From: Tyto alba
Taxonomy: Eukaryota > Chordata > Aves > Strigiformes > Tytonidae
Length of the DNA stretch: 64,000 bases
Reading direction: 5' to 3'
Assembly (NCBI RefSeq): GCF_018691265.1
Contig: NW_024881282.1
Location: 53,947,122-54,011,121, forward strand
In this document: positions 38,480 through 49,632 of the stretch, piece after piece
Layout: every line of letters begins with the position of its first letter
Numbering within the stretch: position 1 is the first letter of the stretch
Program-made: the position numbers and the translations under genes
Notes under the pieces: model-generated
What the model saw: only the letters and a program-made list of their open reading frames with translations
What the model was told of the DNA's origin: nothing
Databases searched by the model: none

Positions 38480-41080
38480 TCAGCTTGACCCAACAATCAC
38501 GGAAATGTGGTGGGATGACTTCTATGACTGGAGGGTTGGAATGAAAGGATACAGGCTCTTTAGGCAGGGGAGATGAGGAGGGGGTGTCGCCCTCTATGTC
38601 AGTGACCAGCTGGAGTGCATGGGGGTGGATGAGGAGCCAACAGAAAGCTTATGGGTCAGGATTAAAGGGAAGGAAGGGACAGGAGACATTACAGTGGGGG
38701 TCTGCTACAGGCCACCTGACCAGGAAGACCGAGCAGGTGAGGCCCTCTGTAGACAGATAGGAGCAGCCTCACGTTCACAAGCCCCAGTCCTCATGGGGGA
38801 CTTTAACCACCCCAGTATCTGCTGGAGGGACAGTACAGCAGGGCACAAGCAATCCAGGATGTTCTTGGAATGCATTGATGATAACTTCCTTCAAGTAATA
38901 GAGAGCCAACGAGGAGAAGTGCTGTGCTGGAACTTGTTCTCACCAACAAGGAGGGGCTGGTGGGAAATGTGAAGCTCAAGGGCAGCCTTGGCTGCAGTGA
39001 CCATGAAATGGTGGAATTCAAGATCCTCAGGGCAGAAAAGAAGGCACACAGCAAGCTTGCTACCCTGGACTTCAGGAGAGCAGACTTTGGCCTCTTCAGG
39101 AATCTGCTTGGCAGAGTAGCATAGGATAAAGCCCTGAATGAAAGAAGGGCCTAAGAAAGCTGGTTAATGTTCAAGGATTGCATCCTTCAAGCTTAGGAGT
39201 GATGCATCCTGACAAAGAGGACATCAGGTAAGAACACCACGAGGCCTGCATGGATGAACAAGGAACTCCTGGGCAAGCTCAAACACAAAAAGGAAGGCTA
39301 CAGACTCTGGAAGCAAGGACAGGTAGACTGGGAGGAAGAGAAACTGTCTGAGTATCCAGGGATCAGGTTGGGAAGACCAAGCCCCTGACAGAATTAAATC
39401 TGGCCAGGGCAAGAAGAAAAGCTTCTATTGGTGCATCAATGGTAAAAGGAGGACTAGGAAAAATGTGGTCCCTCTCTGGAAGGAAACAGGAAACTTGGTT
39501 ACCCAGAAGGCTGAGGTACTTAACAACTTTTTTGCCGCAGTCCTTCACCAGCAAGTACTCCAGCCACACCACCCAAGTCACAGAAGGCAGAGATGGGTAC
39601 TGAGAGAATGAAGAACTGCCCACTGTAGGAGATCAGGTTTGAGACCATCTAAGGAACCTGAAGGTGCACAAGTCCATGGGACCTGATGAGATGCATCCAT
39701 GAATGCTGAGGGAAATGGTGGATGAAGTGGCTAAGCCACTGTCCATCATATTTGAGAAGACATGGCAGTCTGGCAAAGTTCCCACTGACTGGAAAAGGGG
39801 AAACATAACACCCATTTTTAAAAAGAGGTAAAAAAGAGGACCTGGAGAACTCTACAGACCTCTGTGCCTGGCAAGATCATGGAGCAGATCCTCCTGGAAA
39901 TTATGCTAGGGTACATGAACAGTAAGGAGGTGATTGGTGACAGCCAACATGGCTTCAACAAGGACAAATCATGCCTGACAAATTTGGTGGTCTTCTACCA
40001 TGGGGTTACAGCACTGATGAATAAGGGAAGAGAAGAGATAACTAACGTCATCTACCTGGACTTGTGCAAAGCTTACGACAGTGTTCCACGTGACACCCTT
40101 GTCTCTAAATTGGAGAGACATGGATTTGATGGATGGGCCACTTAGTGGATAAGGAATTGGCTGATGGTCGCACTTGAGGAGTTGCAGTCAACAGTATGAT
40201 GTCAGAGTGGAGAGCAGTGACAAGTGGTGTTCCTCAGGGATCAGTACTGGGACCAGTGCTGTTTAACGTCTTTGTTGGCAACATGGACAGTGGGATTGAG
40301 TACGCCCTCAGCAAGTTTGCTGACAGCTCCAAGCCAGGTGGTGCATTTGACACACTGGAGGGAAGGGATGCATCCAGAGGGACCTTGACAGGCTGGAGAG
40401 GTGGGCCCGTGCAAACCTCATGAAGTTCAACAAGGCCAAGTGCGAGGTCCTGCACATGGGTTGAGGCAATCCCAAGTACAAATACAGGCTGGGCAAACAG
40501 TGGACTGGCTGCACCCGAAGAAGGAGGATTTGGGGCTATTAGTGAATGGAAAACTAAATATGAGCCAGCAATGTGCACTCACAGCCCAGAAAGTCAACAG
40601 TATCCTAGGCTGCATCAAGAGAAGTGTGGCCAGCAGGTCAAGAGATGTGAATCTCCCCTTCTACTCTGATCTTATAAGACTCTACCTGCAGTGCTGTGTC
40701 CAGCTCTGGAGCCCCCAACATAAGAAGCATACAGACCTATTGGAGTGAGTCCAGAGGAGGCCATGAAGATGATCAGGGGGCTGGAGCACCTCCCTTATGA
40801 GAACAGGGTGAGAGGATTGGGATTGTTCAGCCTAGAGAAGAAAAGGCTTCGTGGAGACCTTATAGCAGCCCTCAAGTACTTAACAGGGGCCTATAGGAAA
40901 GATGGGGGAGGGACTATTTATCAGGGAGTGTAGTGATAGGACAAGGGGTAACGGTTTTAAACTGAAAGGGTAGATTTAGATTAAGGAAGAAATTCTTTAC
41001 TGTGAGCGTGGTGAGATGCTGGAACACGTTTTCCAGAGAAGCTGTAGATGTCCCCTCCCTGGAAGTGTTCTATGATTCAT
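38480..41080 (+). mobile_element. CR1 LINE, 5'-truncated, inactive, sense to PPM1H
   Basis: The conceptual translation follows the CR1 ORF2 order. WWDDFYDW is near 38508. Endonuclease motifs follow: VCYRPPDQED, LMGDFNHP and, after a frameshift, CSDHEMVEF near 38996. Reverse-transcriptase blocks come next: [56 protein letters not shown] and later ILGCIKRSVASRSR and [19 protein letters not shown]1 and the ORF2 start are missing. The frame is broken by a one-base deletion near 38904, stops at about 39119-39121 and 40143-40145, many stops at 39150-39640 and further shifts near 40400 and 40740. The FADD box reads FADS (40316-40327). The 3' end is GTGTTCTATGATTCAT, keeping the CR1 tail repeat but lacking most of the 3' UTR. 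Confidence 0.95.
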
Positions 41081-43230
41081 AACTTAGTCTTGTTTGCTAT
41101 TAGTAACAAATATGTACAACAACTTGAAAATCCAGTAGGAGTGGTTGTCTTGACAGGCTTGTGGTTTGTTTAGTCACTTGACTCTGATGCCCAGCATGGA
41201 CTCAGCAGAGTCCTTTTTCTTGGTGTCAGAGCACAACTGGGCCTATGCAAGGAATAGGAGAGTGTTCAGACTTCTGCTCAAGGACGTGTCACCAGGGCTC
41301 CCAGCACTGTAGGTCCAGCTGGAAGCTTTTGGACGTGTTTATGAGGAGTCAGCGATGGTAAAATTCTTCCTCCATATTCAAACCAGGATATCCAAGTTGG
41401 TGAGTGAAGCAGAGATATTAGTTATTCCCTGTTGGAAATAAAGGAAGGAACAAGGGCAAAGTCCATGACTGACTCATCCTTCCCAACAAAATGCTATTCC
41501 AGGATTTAAACATCAGGGAAGTATTATCATGCTGGCTACTTCTAGTGATTTCTGCCTTTTTGTTTGGTTTAAGAGCTAATTCATTTGTCCTCTGCAGTAC
41601 AAAATGCCATTTAAATGCCTTCATTATATTGTTTCTTAGTGATGCCCAACTATTGTGGTTATATACCCAAGATATTCTTGACTACGTGGTCTCCCATGAT
41701 GCACCCACTGTATTGAAAACTTCACCTGGTTACGTTTGGGGATTTTACATGTAGTAATGTTTTGTAGTATAGGAGTAGAGTCCTCTCCTACTGTTTCTTC
41801 TGGGCATTTTCTTTTTTCTTCCCCCTCGCCTCATCCCCAAAACTGAATATGGGCCTTACCTGTGATTACTGGGAAATGTAAAGGTGGGGCTTAGATGTCT
41901 ATACTACTATCTTTAAGTCAGAGTCTTGCCTATGTGATGCAGCGTGTATAGCTGGGTAACACAGCACCATTCATTGGTCCCAGGTCCATGCCGTATTATG
42001 GTGAAGCAGGGGGCAGTTGGATTACAATGTAGGATTTCACCCTTCATTTTTAATTTCCTGCTGGTTTGTGTGACAGACTTAACATTGCTTAAACCTGATC
42101 GAATGCGAGTCCCCACAGCTCAAGCAGCCAGCCTGGCTGGAGAGCCACGCAGCAAGGGCTTGCAGGGGACCTGCTGCGGCGCAGTCCCTCCTCCTGCTTC
42201 TCCCTTCCACTTCCATGGGGAGCGCCGAGTCATGCATTCAGAGGATGATTTTGGCATCACCCCAATGGCTTTGGGCAGGGTTGGACTGTGAGGGAAGGAC
42301 AACACGCAGGGAAAGGCTGGGGAGGGACAGTTTTGTGGTGTAAAGAGAAGGTGTCCCTCTGGGGCAACACACTTTAACTGAAGGGGCTTCCCAGCACCTT
42401 AACTCGAGCATGTGTTATACAAACCACAGGACTCTACAGGTTATGAGAATGACAACTGTCTATTTTTTAATTTTTTATTTTATTTGATTTCCCACCGGCA
42501 AAATTGTTCACCTTCTCACCTCATCAGTGTCAACAGCTGGAATGTGTAAAAGGTAGAGTACACAGGCAGGTGGTAAACAATCATAATATGAGCATTTCCT
42601 TCTCTTGGCCATGGGAAAGCTGCTGTGAAATGTAAACTCTGGCATCCTTGGCTGTCCCAGTCAAGGTCAAATGAGCACTAAATATCCTTCTAAGAGTCTT
42701 CAGCATGTGAAGCTTGTCTTGGTTTAAGCAGTCCTGGAAGGTGAGAACAGGATCAGAGAGCTGTTTCACACTTTGACTGTGTACGTGTCCTGTCATTGCT
42801 CACCATTTCATGTTAGCAGTGTGAATCTAGTCATTGGTTAGCTGCTTGATGGGTTTGGGGTGGTCTTTTTGTTTGGTTGGGGTTTGGGGTTTTTTTTGAC
42901 ACTGTGTTATGGTGTAGCTACTGCCATAGCCAACAATATCTTACCCAATTAGGATATTATTCTAGTCCACCTCTTTTTCCTTGCAAGCCATAGGAGCAGC
43001 TTGGCTTGTTAGATATTTCCTTGTGTTCACTTCTCCTTTTGGTGAAATGGATAATTCTTTAGGGAAAATCTTTACACAGAAAAAGAAATTTACATCTTTG
43101 TTCAAAGACAGAATCCCTAGGAAAAATAATTATTTTTTTTGTTGTTGTTTAAATCACAGCTGCTTGTTTCAGGGCACTGGGTCACTAACTGAGTGCAAGC
43201 TTTATAAATGTTGTTTGTCCTCACCCACAG

Positions 43231-43294
43231 GGCATACAAAACCATTGAGGAAGATGACTTGAAGTTTCCCCTTATATACGGAGAAGGCAAGAAG
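43231..43294 (+). CDS. PPM1H: PPM1H exon D (residues ~358-379)
   Basis: This is the smallest coding exon, 64 bp. The acceptor is CACCCACAG ending at 43230 and the donor is AAG|GTGGGC at 43295. The first base completes the Trp codon from exon C. It reads AYKTIEEDDLKFPLIYGEGKK and ends in phase 0. Human has EDEDLKF here as I recall, so the acidic residues are reshuffled but the charge is kept. The donor departs from consensus at +4 and +6. If it were not used, the frame would continue 50 residues or more into the intron before a stop. About 90 bp upstream is an AT-rich patch (AATAATTATT then a T-run) that may supply the pyrimidine tract. Confidence 0.95.
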
Positions 43295-44981
43295 GTGGGC
43301 ATGTTTGTTTTTCTCAAACCAAAGGAAGAAGGAATTCTGTGCTGTTTACCACTCAGTTTAGCCTGTGGCAGTCCACTGTTTTCCACTCAGTATCTCTTTA
43401 TTTTATCGTTTTGACAGCTTGAAAGAATATCTTGATTCTGTCATAAATCAGTCTCATGTCTGGGGGGCGGCGGGGAGAGCTCAACATACTAAAACACATT
43501 TTTATAGCAAACAGTCATTTGCTGTTTAGTTTGCTTTTGTTTTTCTTCCACTGTAAGTAGTCTACAATGAGACCATCTTAAATAATTGACTTAAAAAGTT
43601 CCAGGTTTCATTGTGAAATATGACTAGACTGGATGAAGACAGCAAAATACCTCATGTTTGCTGAAAACAAAGCAGGAGGATATTTAATAGTGCTCTGAGA
43701 TGCAAAATTCTAATTTAGGAAATGGGGGGATCAGGGCAGGATTTGAAAAGTAGAACACCCCTTAACTGTACCTTCTTCACTAGGGTACGTGAATTCACTG
43801 TTGAATTCTTCTGATGTGTGAATGCTGATAGTTCTTCTTGAAAGGGAAAAACGAACAGTTCCGTTTGGGTGTACTTTGTTTCCAGCTCTGTGATTAAGAA
43901 CAGTGAGATCATTAGTGCTGATCCCAGCAAGCTTAGCTGGATGCAGCAGTAGGATCAATATAAGGACGCCGGTGGTGTCAGTTTGCCGATATTGGTATGC
44001 TCACTGTGTTTCTAAATAGTGCTCCCCTGCTGCATTAAGTTCTTATCTCAATGCAAAAGACACGCTCTTCAAAATTAGTCCCAAGTTTTGAAGGTTCAGA
44101 CCTGCAGCTTATCTCTGAATTTGGTTAGGTTTATAATTATTTGCAAAATGTTTCATGCGCATCTTTTTAATTTACTTCCTTATTGCCTCATGGAGCCAGG
44201 GGTTAGTGAGGCAAAATAAATTTGACTCAGTTGCTCACTGTTATTGATGCTGTGAGCTCTCTTGTTCAGAAGCTGCTGTGTCTAAATGGTACGCAGGCAG
44301 CAGAGAGCGAGGTTCCCTGTGAGGCTGTCTGCCTGGTCAACCATCTTTGGAGAAGCATTAATGAAGAAGAGCCAGGCAGCTCATGTCGCAGAGGAAGGTG
44401 CTTGGGGAAGGAAGTGGTAGACCTGAGTTAACAGCAGACCTGCCCTAGACTGGCTCTCCACAGAGAAGAGCACTGTGGTCAGTGCCACTGTCACCTGTGT
44501 GTTCAGCAATTTAAGGTGGCCTTTGGCATTTTTCCTTGGTGGAGGGAATATACGGCAATATGTCAATAGGAAGGAACTGCAGGTTTTTTAGGTGAGTAAT
44601 TAGGCTTCTCGTCCTTTTTATAAAACCTGTTTACTAACAGTATAATTTGCTGAAGGAATGCTCTTGTAGACTGTCATGGGACAATGAGGCAACTAGGTTA
44701 GGTTTCTGTAGTCCCAGTCCTTTACAGATGGTCGCAGTCTAAGGTGTGTGTACACAGACTGGGATGTGGATGAATATGAAGCTTGGAATAATGAAGGAAA
44801 TGGAGATGGCACGAGTGTGAAAAGCTTTGCAGTTGTTTAGGTGTGTTAAATCTAGAGTTTCTGGGAGAGAAAAGGGAATTCGTCCTAATCGTAGCAGTTA
44901 TGGAGTAGGAGCATTATCTCTTTCCATGTTGACACAGTGCATGTAACAATATTTGATCCCGTTGCTTTTCTTTATTTCCAG
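43295..44981 (+). other. PPM1H: PPM1H intron D-E (1.7 kb)
   Basis: This is the shortest intron, with a GTGGGC donor and a TTTCCAG acceptor. I see no gene, transposon or long simple repeat in it. Confidence 0.85.
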
Positions 44982-45089
44982 GCTCGGGTTATGGCAACAA
45001 TTGGAGTAACCCGAGGACTGGGAGACCATGACCTGAAAGTGCACGACTCCAATATATACATCAAACCTTTCCTGTCCTCATCTCCTGAG
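44982..45089 (+). CDS. PPM1H: PPM1H exon E (residues ~380-415, VTRGLGDHDL motif)
   Basis: The acceptor is TTTCCAG (AG at 44980-44981) and the donor is GAG|GTAAAA at 45090. The exon is 108 bp and symmetric, phase 0 at both ends. It reads ARVMATIGVTRGLGDHDLKV, then HDSNIYIKPFLSSSPE. The VTRGLGDH stretch is the conserved PP2C motif close to the catalytic cleft. Because its length is a multiple of three, skipping it would keep frame but delete this motif. Reading past the donor would add about 30 residues and stop at 45186-45188. Confidence 0.96.
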
Positions 45090-47929
45090 GTAAAACAGCC
45101 AACATTCAAATATCTGATTTGTGGGAGAGAAATATACTTAGCATGCTTATTTGTTCTTCCCAAATCGTCCATTCTGATTGTGGTCTAATCCAGAGAACAT
45201 GCTGCTGTTTAAAAGGTGCAGCATGTTAGTAACATCTGCATAGTAGGAATATTGTAAATTCCCCAGCTGTGTGCCCTGGCTCTGGTTGTTCCACATCCCT
45301 GGCAGAGCATTGATGCCTTCTCACTCTCTGGTCTAAGGTTATCCCATAGCCTTGCCATTCAGTGTGGCAGACACCCATTTCTCCCCACCTTCATGTGCTC
45401 CAGCTTTCCTTTAGGCCTAGATCATGCTGCCTTCACAGAAACTAATGTAAAGCTGTGTTCTCCAGAAGGGAGCACTGGATGTCTTCCACGGTAGCATAGT
45501 ATCCGCATCATGCTGAGGATACCGGATCAACTCCTAAGCAGGAAAATGTCAAGGGGGTTTGGAAGAGTGCTTTAGGCTTCCATCTGTCTGCCCCTTTACC
45601 TCCAGTTCTTAATTCTTTATGATGGTTTTGTGAAAACACCAAATTATGGCAGGAAAGACAGTATGCCTTCCCAAATGATAGCATAACGAGGGGATTATGC
45701 AGTATTTGTATTAGGGGTAGTTTTAAATGCCTCTGTCATTTTGACTTGCTTCCCACAAACAATTCCAGTTTTTGACCACCAGAGACCTTGCAGTGAAGGA
45801 TATCAAGCCTTCCAAAGGGATTTGAATGTATTTGTTAACAAGAAACATGCAAACATCGCTTTTTTTCCTCTGTAGCTGCATTCCTGTTCCCACGTCAAAG
45901 AACAGATGACACATATTTTTCCTAAAATATTAAGCAAGGGCAAACCATCTGATGACAGCACAAAAAGAGGAATCTGTGCTTCCATGGCCCAAATGCTGAG
46001 AGCCGTCCACTGTCAACTGGATTGCTGGGGTTTTAACCATACCCTGTATTTGACCTTGAATTTATTGCTTGTTATAGCAGTGTGAGAGAATTAAACAAGT
46101 GACATAATCCTGCTAGGAAGGAACCAAATTATTAAATTAACCTTGCTTAGAACATCTTTGAGACTTTAAAAATAAACATTTTAAAAGTACTGAGAGATTC
46201 TGGCCCTGAAGAAAAGGGGGAGATCAACAGACAGCCTCTTCTTTGTATTTCCTTGCTATCAGTCGAGTACCTTCCATCTCCCTGCTTTGAGTATGTGGTA
46301 TCCCTCACTTGGGACCTGCTCCTGTTCTCAGCCAGGCAGGCAGCAGCTCTGCCCTCATCACTGTGATGGATTTGTTTAGTGCCAGAAAAATGATGCAATT
46401 CTACCTATTTATTTTTCTTTCTGGCATGCTGAGACCCAGTGTTTCTGGGGTATGTAATGGCTGCAGCACAGTATCTCAGCAGTATCATCTCTGCCAATTG
46501 CTGCTGCAGTATTTGTCTGTGTGTATAAACCAAAGCTTCTCATGGGCTTTTCTGATTTGTGTAGAGTGTGTCTGTACGTGTTCAAATTCTGGAATATGAC
46601 ATCCAGTTCATATGCTAGCCACGTTTCAGGATCTCTTAACTGCTTTGCGAAAGGGAAGCAAAATTGGCTTTGTTTCCACGTTCCTTTCACAGCTAAATTC
46701 AGCAGAAATGTATGAGGGCAGGAGGAGGAAAGACAGAGCACCAGCCACCTCAATTTAGAGATACTGGCAGAAAAAGCCCTGAATTTTATTATGAAGTAAC
46801 ATATGCTCCAACTTGCTTTCCAATGCACCTCCTTCTCTTAATAATCACTTTGTTTTCTTCCCAGAGAGAGCCCCAGTGCTTTATCTCCTTGTGTTTTTCC
46901 CTGTCTTGTTCTGTCCACACGTGGACAGTGCACCTTGCATAGAAACTGGCATTAAGAAACAACATCTTTATGCTGCCATCTGAGAAGCTTGGCACTTGGA
47001 AGTAAAGGCAGTGGCGTCAAGCAGCAGTCATATTTGGCCCTTGTGCAGCATTGGATTTTGAATTGTTTATATAGAGGTAGGGAAGCAAAATGTCTGTTTT
47101 CCAGACCTGGAAAGGGCGAAGCACAGGAAATTAAGGCACCCAGTGAGTCGTGACAGAAAGAGGATCCAAGTCCTCTGGCTTCTGTTTCTGTGCCATAATT
47201 ACAACGTCCTTTCCCAAGTTGGGAGCAACGTGGTGAGTTTCCAGAATATTTTCCTTCCAGCATGACAAAGCTCTGATATGCCATGTCCACTAAAATTAAG
47301 CTGAAGGAAAGGTAAGCATCCCTGAGACTACATCCAGAAATAGGCATATAAAAGTAATTTGAAGGTGGTGTGAAATGATACTTTGATAGAGTGCCAGGCT
47401 ATGGGAGGAGAAGTCATGTAGCCAAGATTGACAAATGTAATCAGGATTCAGTGGCTCAGCTGTTACGAGACCAGATTTGGAGGACTTCTGCAGGTTGGTG
47501 AGCTCTAGAGAATTGAGCCTTTTATAATGAACTGGAGTAGCACAAAGCAGGCAAGCCGTGGCTGAGGCTCTCTGACATGGAATTAAATATTTATTTTTCA
47601 TAATGGAACAGTTCATTTGAAAGCTTTCAGCAGGAAATTCCGCTTTTTAAAGCTCAGCAAGAGCCACCTTGTTGCAGCTGAAAAGCAGAATTTCATCCTG
47701 AAATTTTTCAAACAGCAGCTCAGCTGTTTGGTGAGGAGAGGTGTGGCTCTGACAGCAGCATTTGTCCTTGTCGGTGATGAACCCCAAGCCAGCCACAACA
47801 GCAAATGCTAAGAAAGTAATGAAGGAGAATTTTTCTTGTTCCATTATATTAGTAAAGTCTTTCTGACAACTCCACAGCTATGTGAAAGGAGACCATTTTA
47901 GATTCACATCTGCCTTCTGGAGAAATCTT

Positions 47930-48440
47930 TAGGAATTACACCATTGAAAGGAACAAGCAAGGCAAATGCTTAGAGAAGTACAGAATGATCAAAGGGAGTC
48001 AAGGTGGTTTCAAGAAGCAAACATCACACTTTAGTCCTTGAGGGTTATGTCTACCAGAAAATTAAAAAAATAATAATAAATGCAGTAGATGGTCTTGCAT
48101 GAGCACTTTGATTTCTCAGAAAATGTTTGAGAGGCTGTTCTGCATCACAGGTTATTAATATAAAAGATATGAAGCTACAGACTAAGTGGAAAGTTGGCAC
48201 AGTATACTGGAAATTGGCTAAAGGGCAGGAAACAAAGGGTAGCAGTAAAAAGCTAAAAGGAGATTAATTGGTGAGTGCTGCAGGGAGCAGTGTTGGGACC
48301 CGCTTTTTATTATTTACATATAAATTACTTGGAGGGTGGTATTGAAAGATCTCATCGTTTGCCAGGGAAGCTGCGCTGGATAGCACTGCGCATAAAAAGG
48401 GACGATACAATTAAGAAAGGGCTTAATTTATTGAAGTAGC
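47930..48440 (+). mobile_element. Ancient, heavily decayed CR1/L3-like LINE reverse-transcriptase remnant
   Basis: Isolated reverse-transcriptase blocks survive in the + strand at roughly the right spacing. GSQGGFKKQTS is at 47994-48026, where the family has a GSQHGF-type block. The clearest is QGAVLGPAFYYLHINYLE at 48281-48334, which matches the QGSVLGP..F..YIN.L block of CR1/L2-clade enzymes. Between and around them the frame is full of stops and indels. It is far more diverged than the CR1 at 38.5 kb, so it predates it. The family assignment (CR1, L3 or L2) is an inference, and the ends are approximate. Confidence 0.6.
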
Positions 48441-48850
48441 CGAGTTGATCAGTAGTGCAGGCGGGTGAATGCAGGCTGTTGTTTGGCTCAGGTTCCCCCG
48501 GGGCTGGCTGTGGAGGAGCACCTCAGGTGGCTGCCGGCTCGCGTGTCACTGTTGTGAGCGGTTTGCGAGCCGCAGGGACTCGCCTTGGCTGCCTCTGAAA
48601 AACAAACCTGGCAAACAAGCTGCAGTGCCTTCGCGGAGCTGCCGTGGTCCTTTTCAGCAGCCAAATGCAGGTTTTGTCCGGTGGGCAGATGCGTTTGAAG
48701 TGTCAATACGGATCCTGCCCACCTGTTTGCTCGTTGCTTGCCCAGAGCATTTCTCTCAGCGCTCTCGACCGCATGTAAGCGGGCAGTATGAGAAACAAAC
48801 GCCCGGACTGAAGAAAGGCATTTCGTGCCAAGCTGCGTAACGCGTGTTCA
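48440..48850. promoter_or_regulatory. CpG-enriched intronic stretch after the old LINE remnant
   Basis: By eye about 27 CpG are spread over 410 bp, less dense than the patches near the window start. It begins right where the decayed reverse-transcriptase similarity ends. No coding similarity was recognised. Confidence 0.25.
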
Positions 48851-49610
48851 GAAAGGTGTCGTGTGTGACTGTGGACTCTGGCAGTGTGTGTGTATCCACT
48901 GTTACCCATCAGCAGACACCTGTGAGTACCAGTCTAGATAAAATATGGTGTAACCCAGTGCTTATTGTCATGGATGTCTGTGCTACAGAGGTCCTGGTGC
49001 TCCTTCCTTATAGTTGGCTTTTTACATTTTTTGGTCACTAGAGTCAGGTTTAGCTAGTCAACAGATCAGCTGCTCTACATCAAGTAAGACATCAGTGGAT
49101 GGTAGAAGTATGATGACCAAACTTGGCTCCTTTGAGGGCTGACCTGATGCTCCAGAGAGATGTTAAAGAGCAAGAAAGTTTGTCAGGCCAGCACAGGAGA
49201 GGCTGGTAGGCTGGGGACAGTTGCTGACAAGGCTCTCAGGACAGCACGGGAGGCAGAGGACGGAGCACAGGTAGCCCAAGGCGTTTGGGGGAGAGGTCAC
49301 AGGTTCTGTGGAGCACTATCAGGATTGACGTCTGGCTGCAGAAACGTGTCATGAGGGAAGGATTGAAGATTTGGGGTGGAATTGCTAGGAAATTTGTCAA
49401 GGGTGCAGCACCAGTTAAAAAAACCTCTGCACTGCCAGGTGGTGTCTGGCCAACCATCACCTGCACTAGCAGGGCTCTGCAATACTGTTCTGCCATGTGT
49501 GCAACTTCGCACAAACTTATGTCACAGACAGAACATCGCTTAAACCTCACTGTAGCTGAAATACAGCTACAGGAAGGAGGCAGTCATTGGGAAGGTTGGC
49601 TCTAGAATTT

Positions 49611-49632
49611 AAAAAAAAAAAAAAAAAAAAAA
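49611..49632. repeat. A homopolymer
   Basis: A 22-base A run after TCTAGAATTT. The preceding 500 bp (from about 49090) could be a retroposed body, but I recognise no gene or family in it. Confidence 0.9.

Larger units (their letters stand above)
27337..43230 (+). other. PPM1H: PPM1H intron C-D (15.9 kb)
   Basis: This is the longest complete intron, with a GTAAGA donor and a CACCCACAG acceptor. It contains the only clear recent-type transposon in the window, the sense CR1 at 38480-41080. It also holds an A-rich tract at 28587-28625, T runs at 30688-30727 and 38234-38251, and G/T-rich tracts at about 36011-36066 and 42849-42889. An AT-rich candidate enhancer region spans about 32640-33265. Long opposing open frames at 31.8-32.4 kb and 33.2-33.8 kb have no recognisable domain and look like chance frames in GC-richer DNA. 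Confidence 0.85.

Noticed and set aside
49090..49632. Processed pseudogene ending in an A run
   Set aside because: Frames before the 22-base A run match no protein I recognise, and no target-site duplication was evident. Only the A run is reported.
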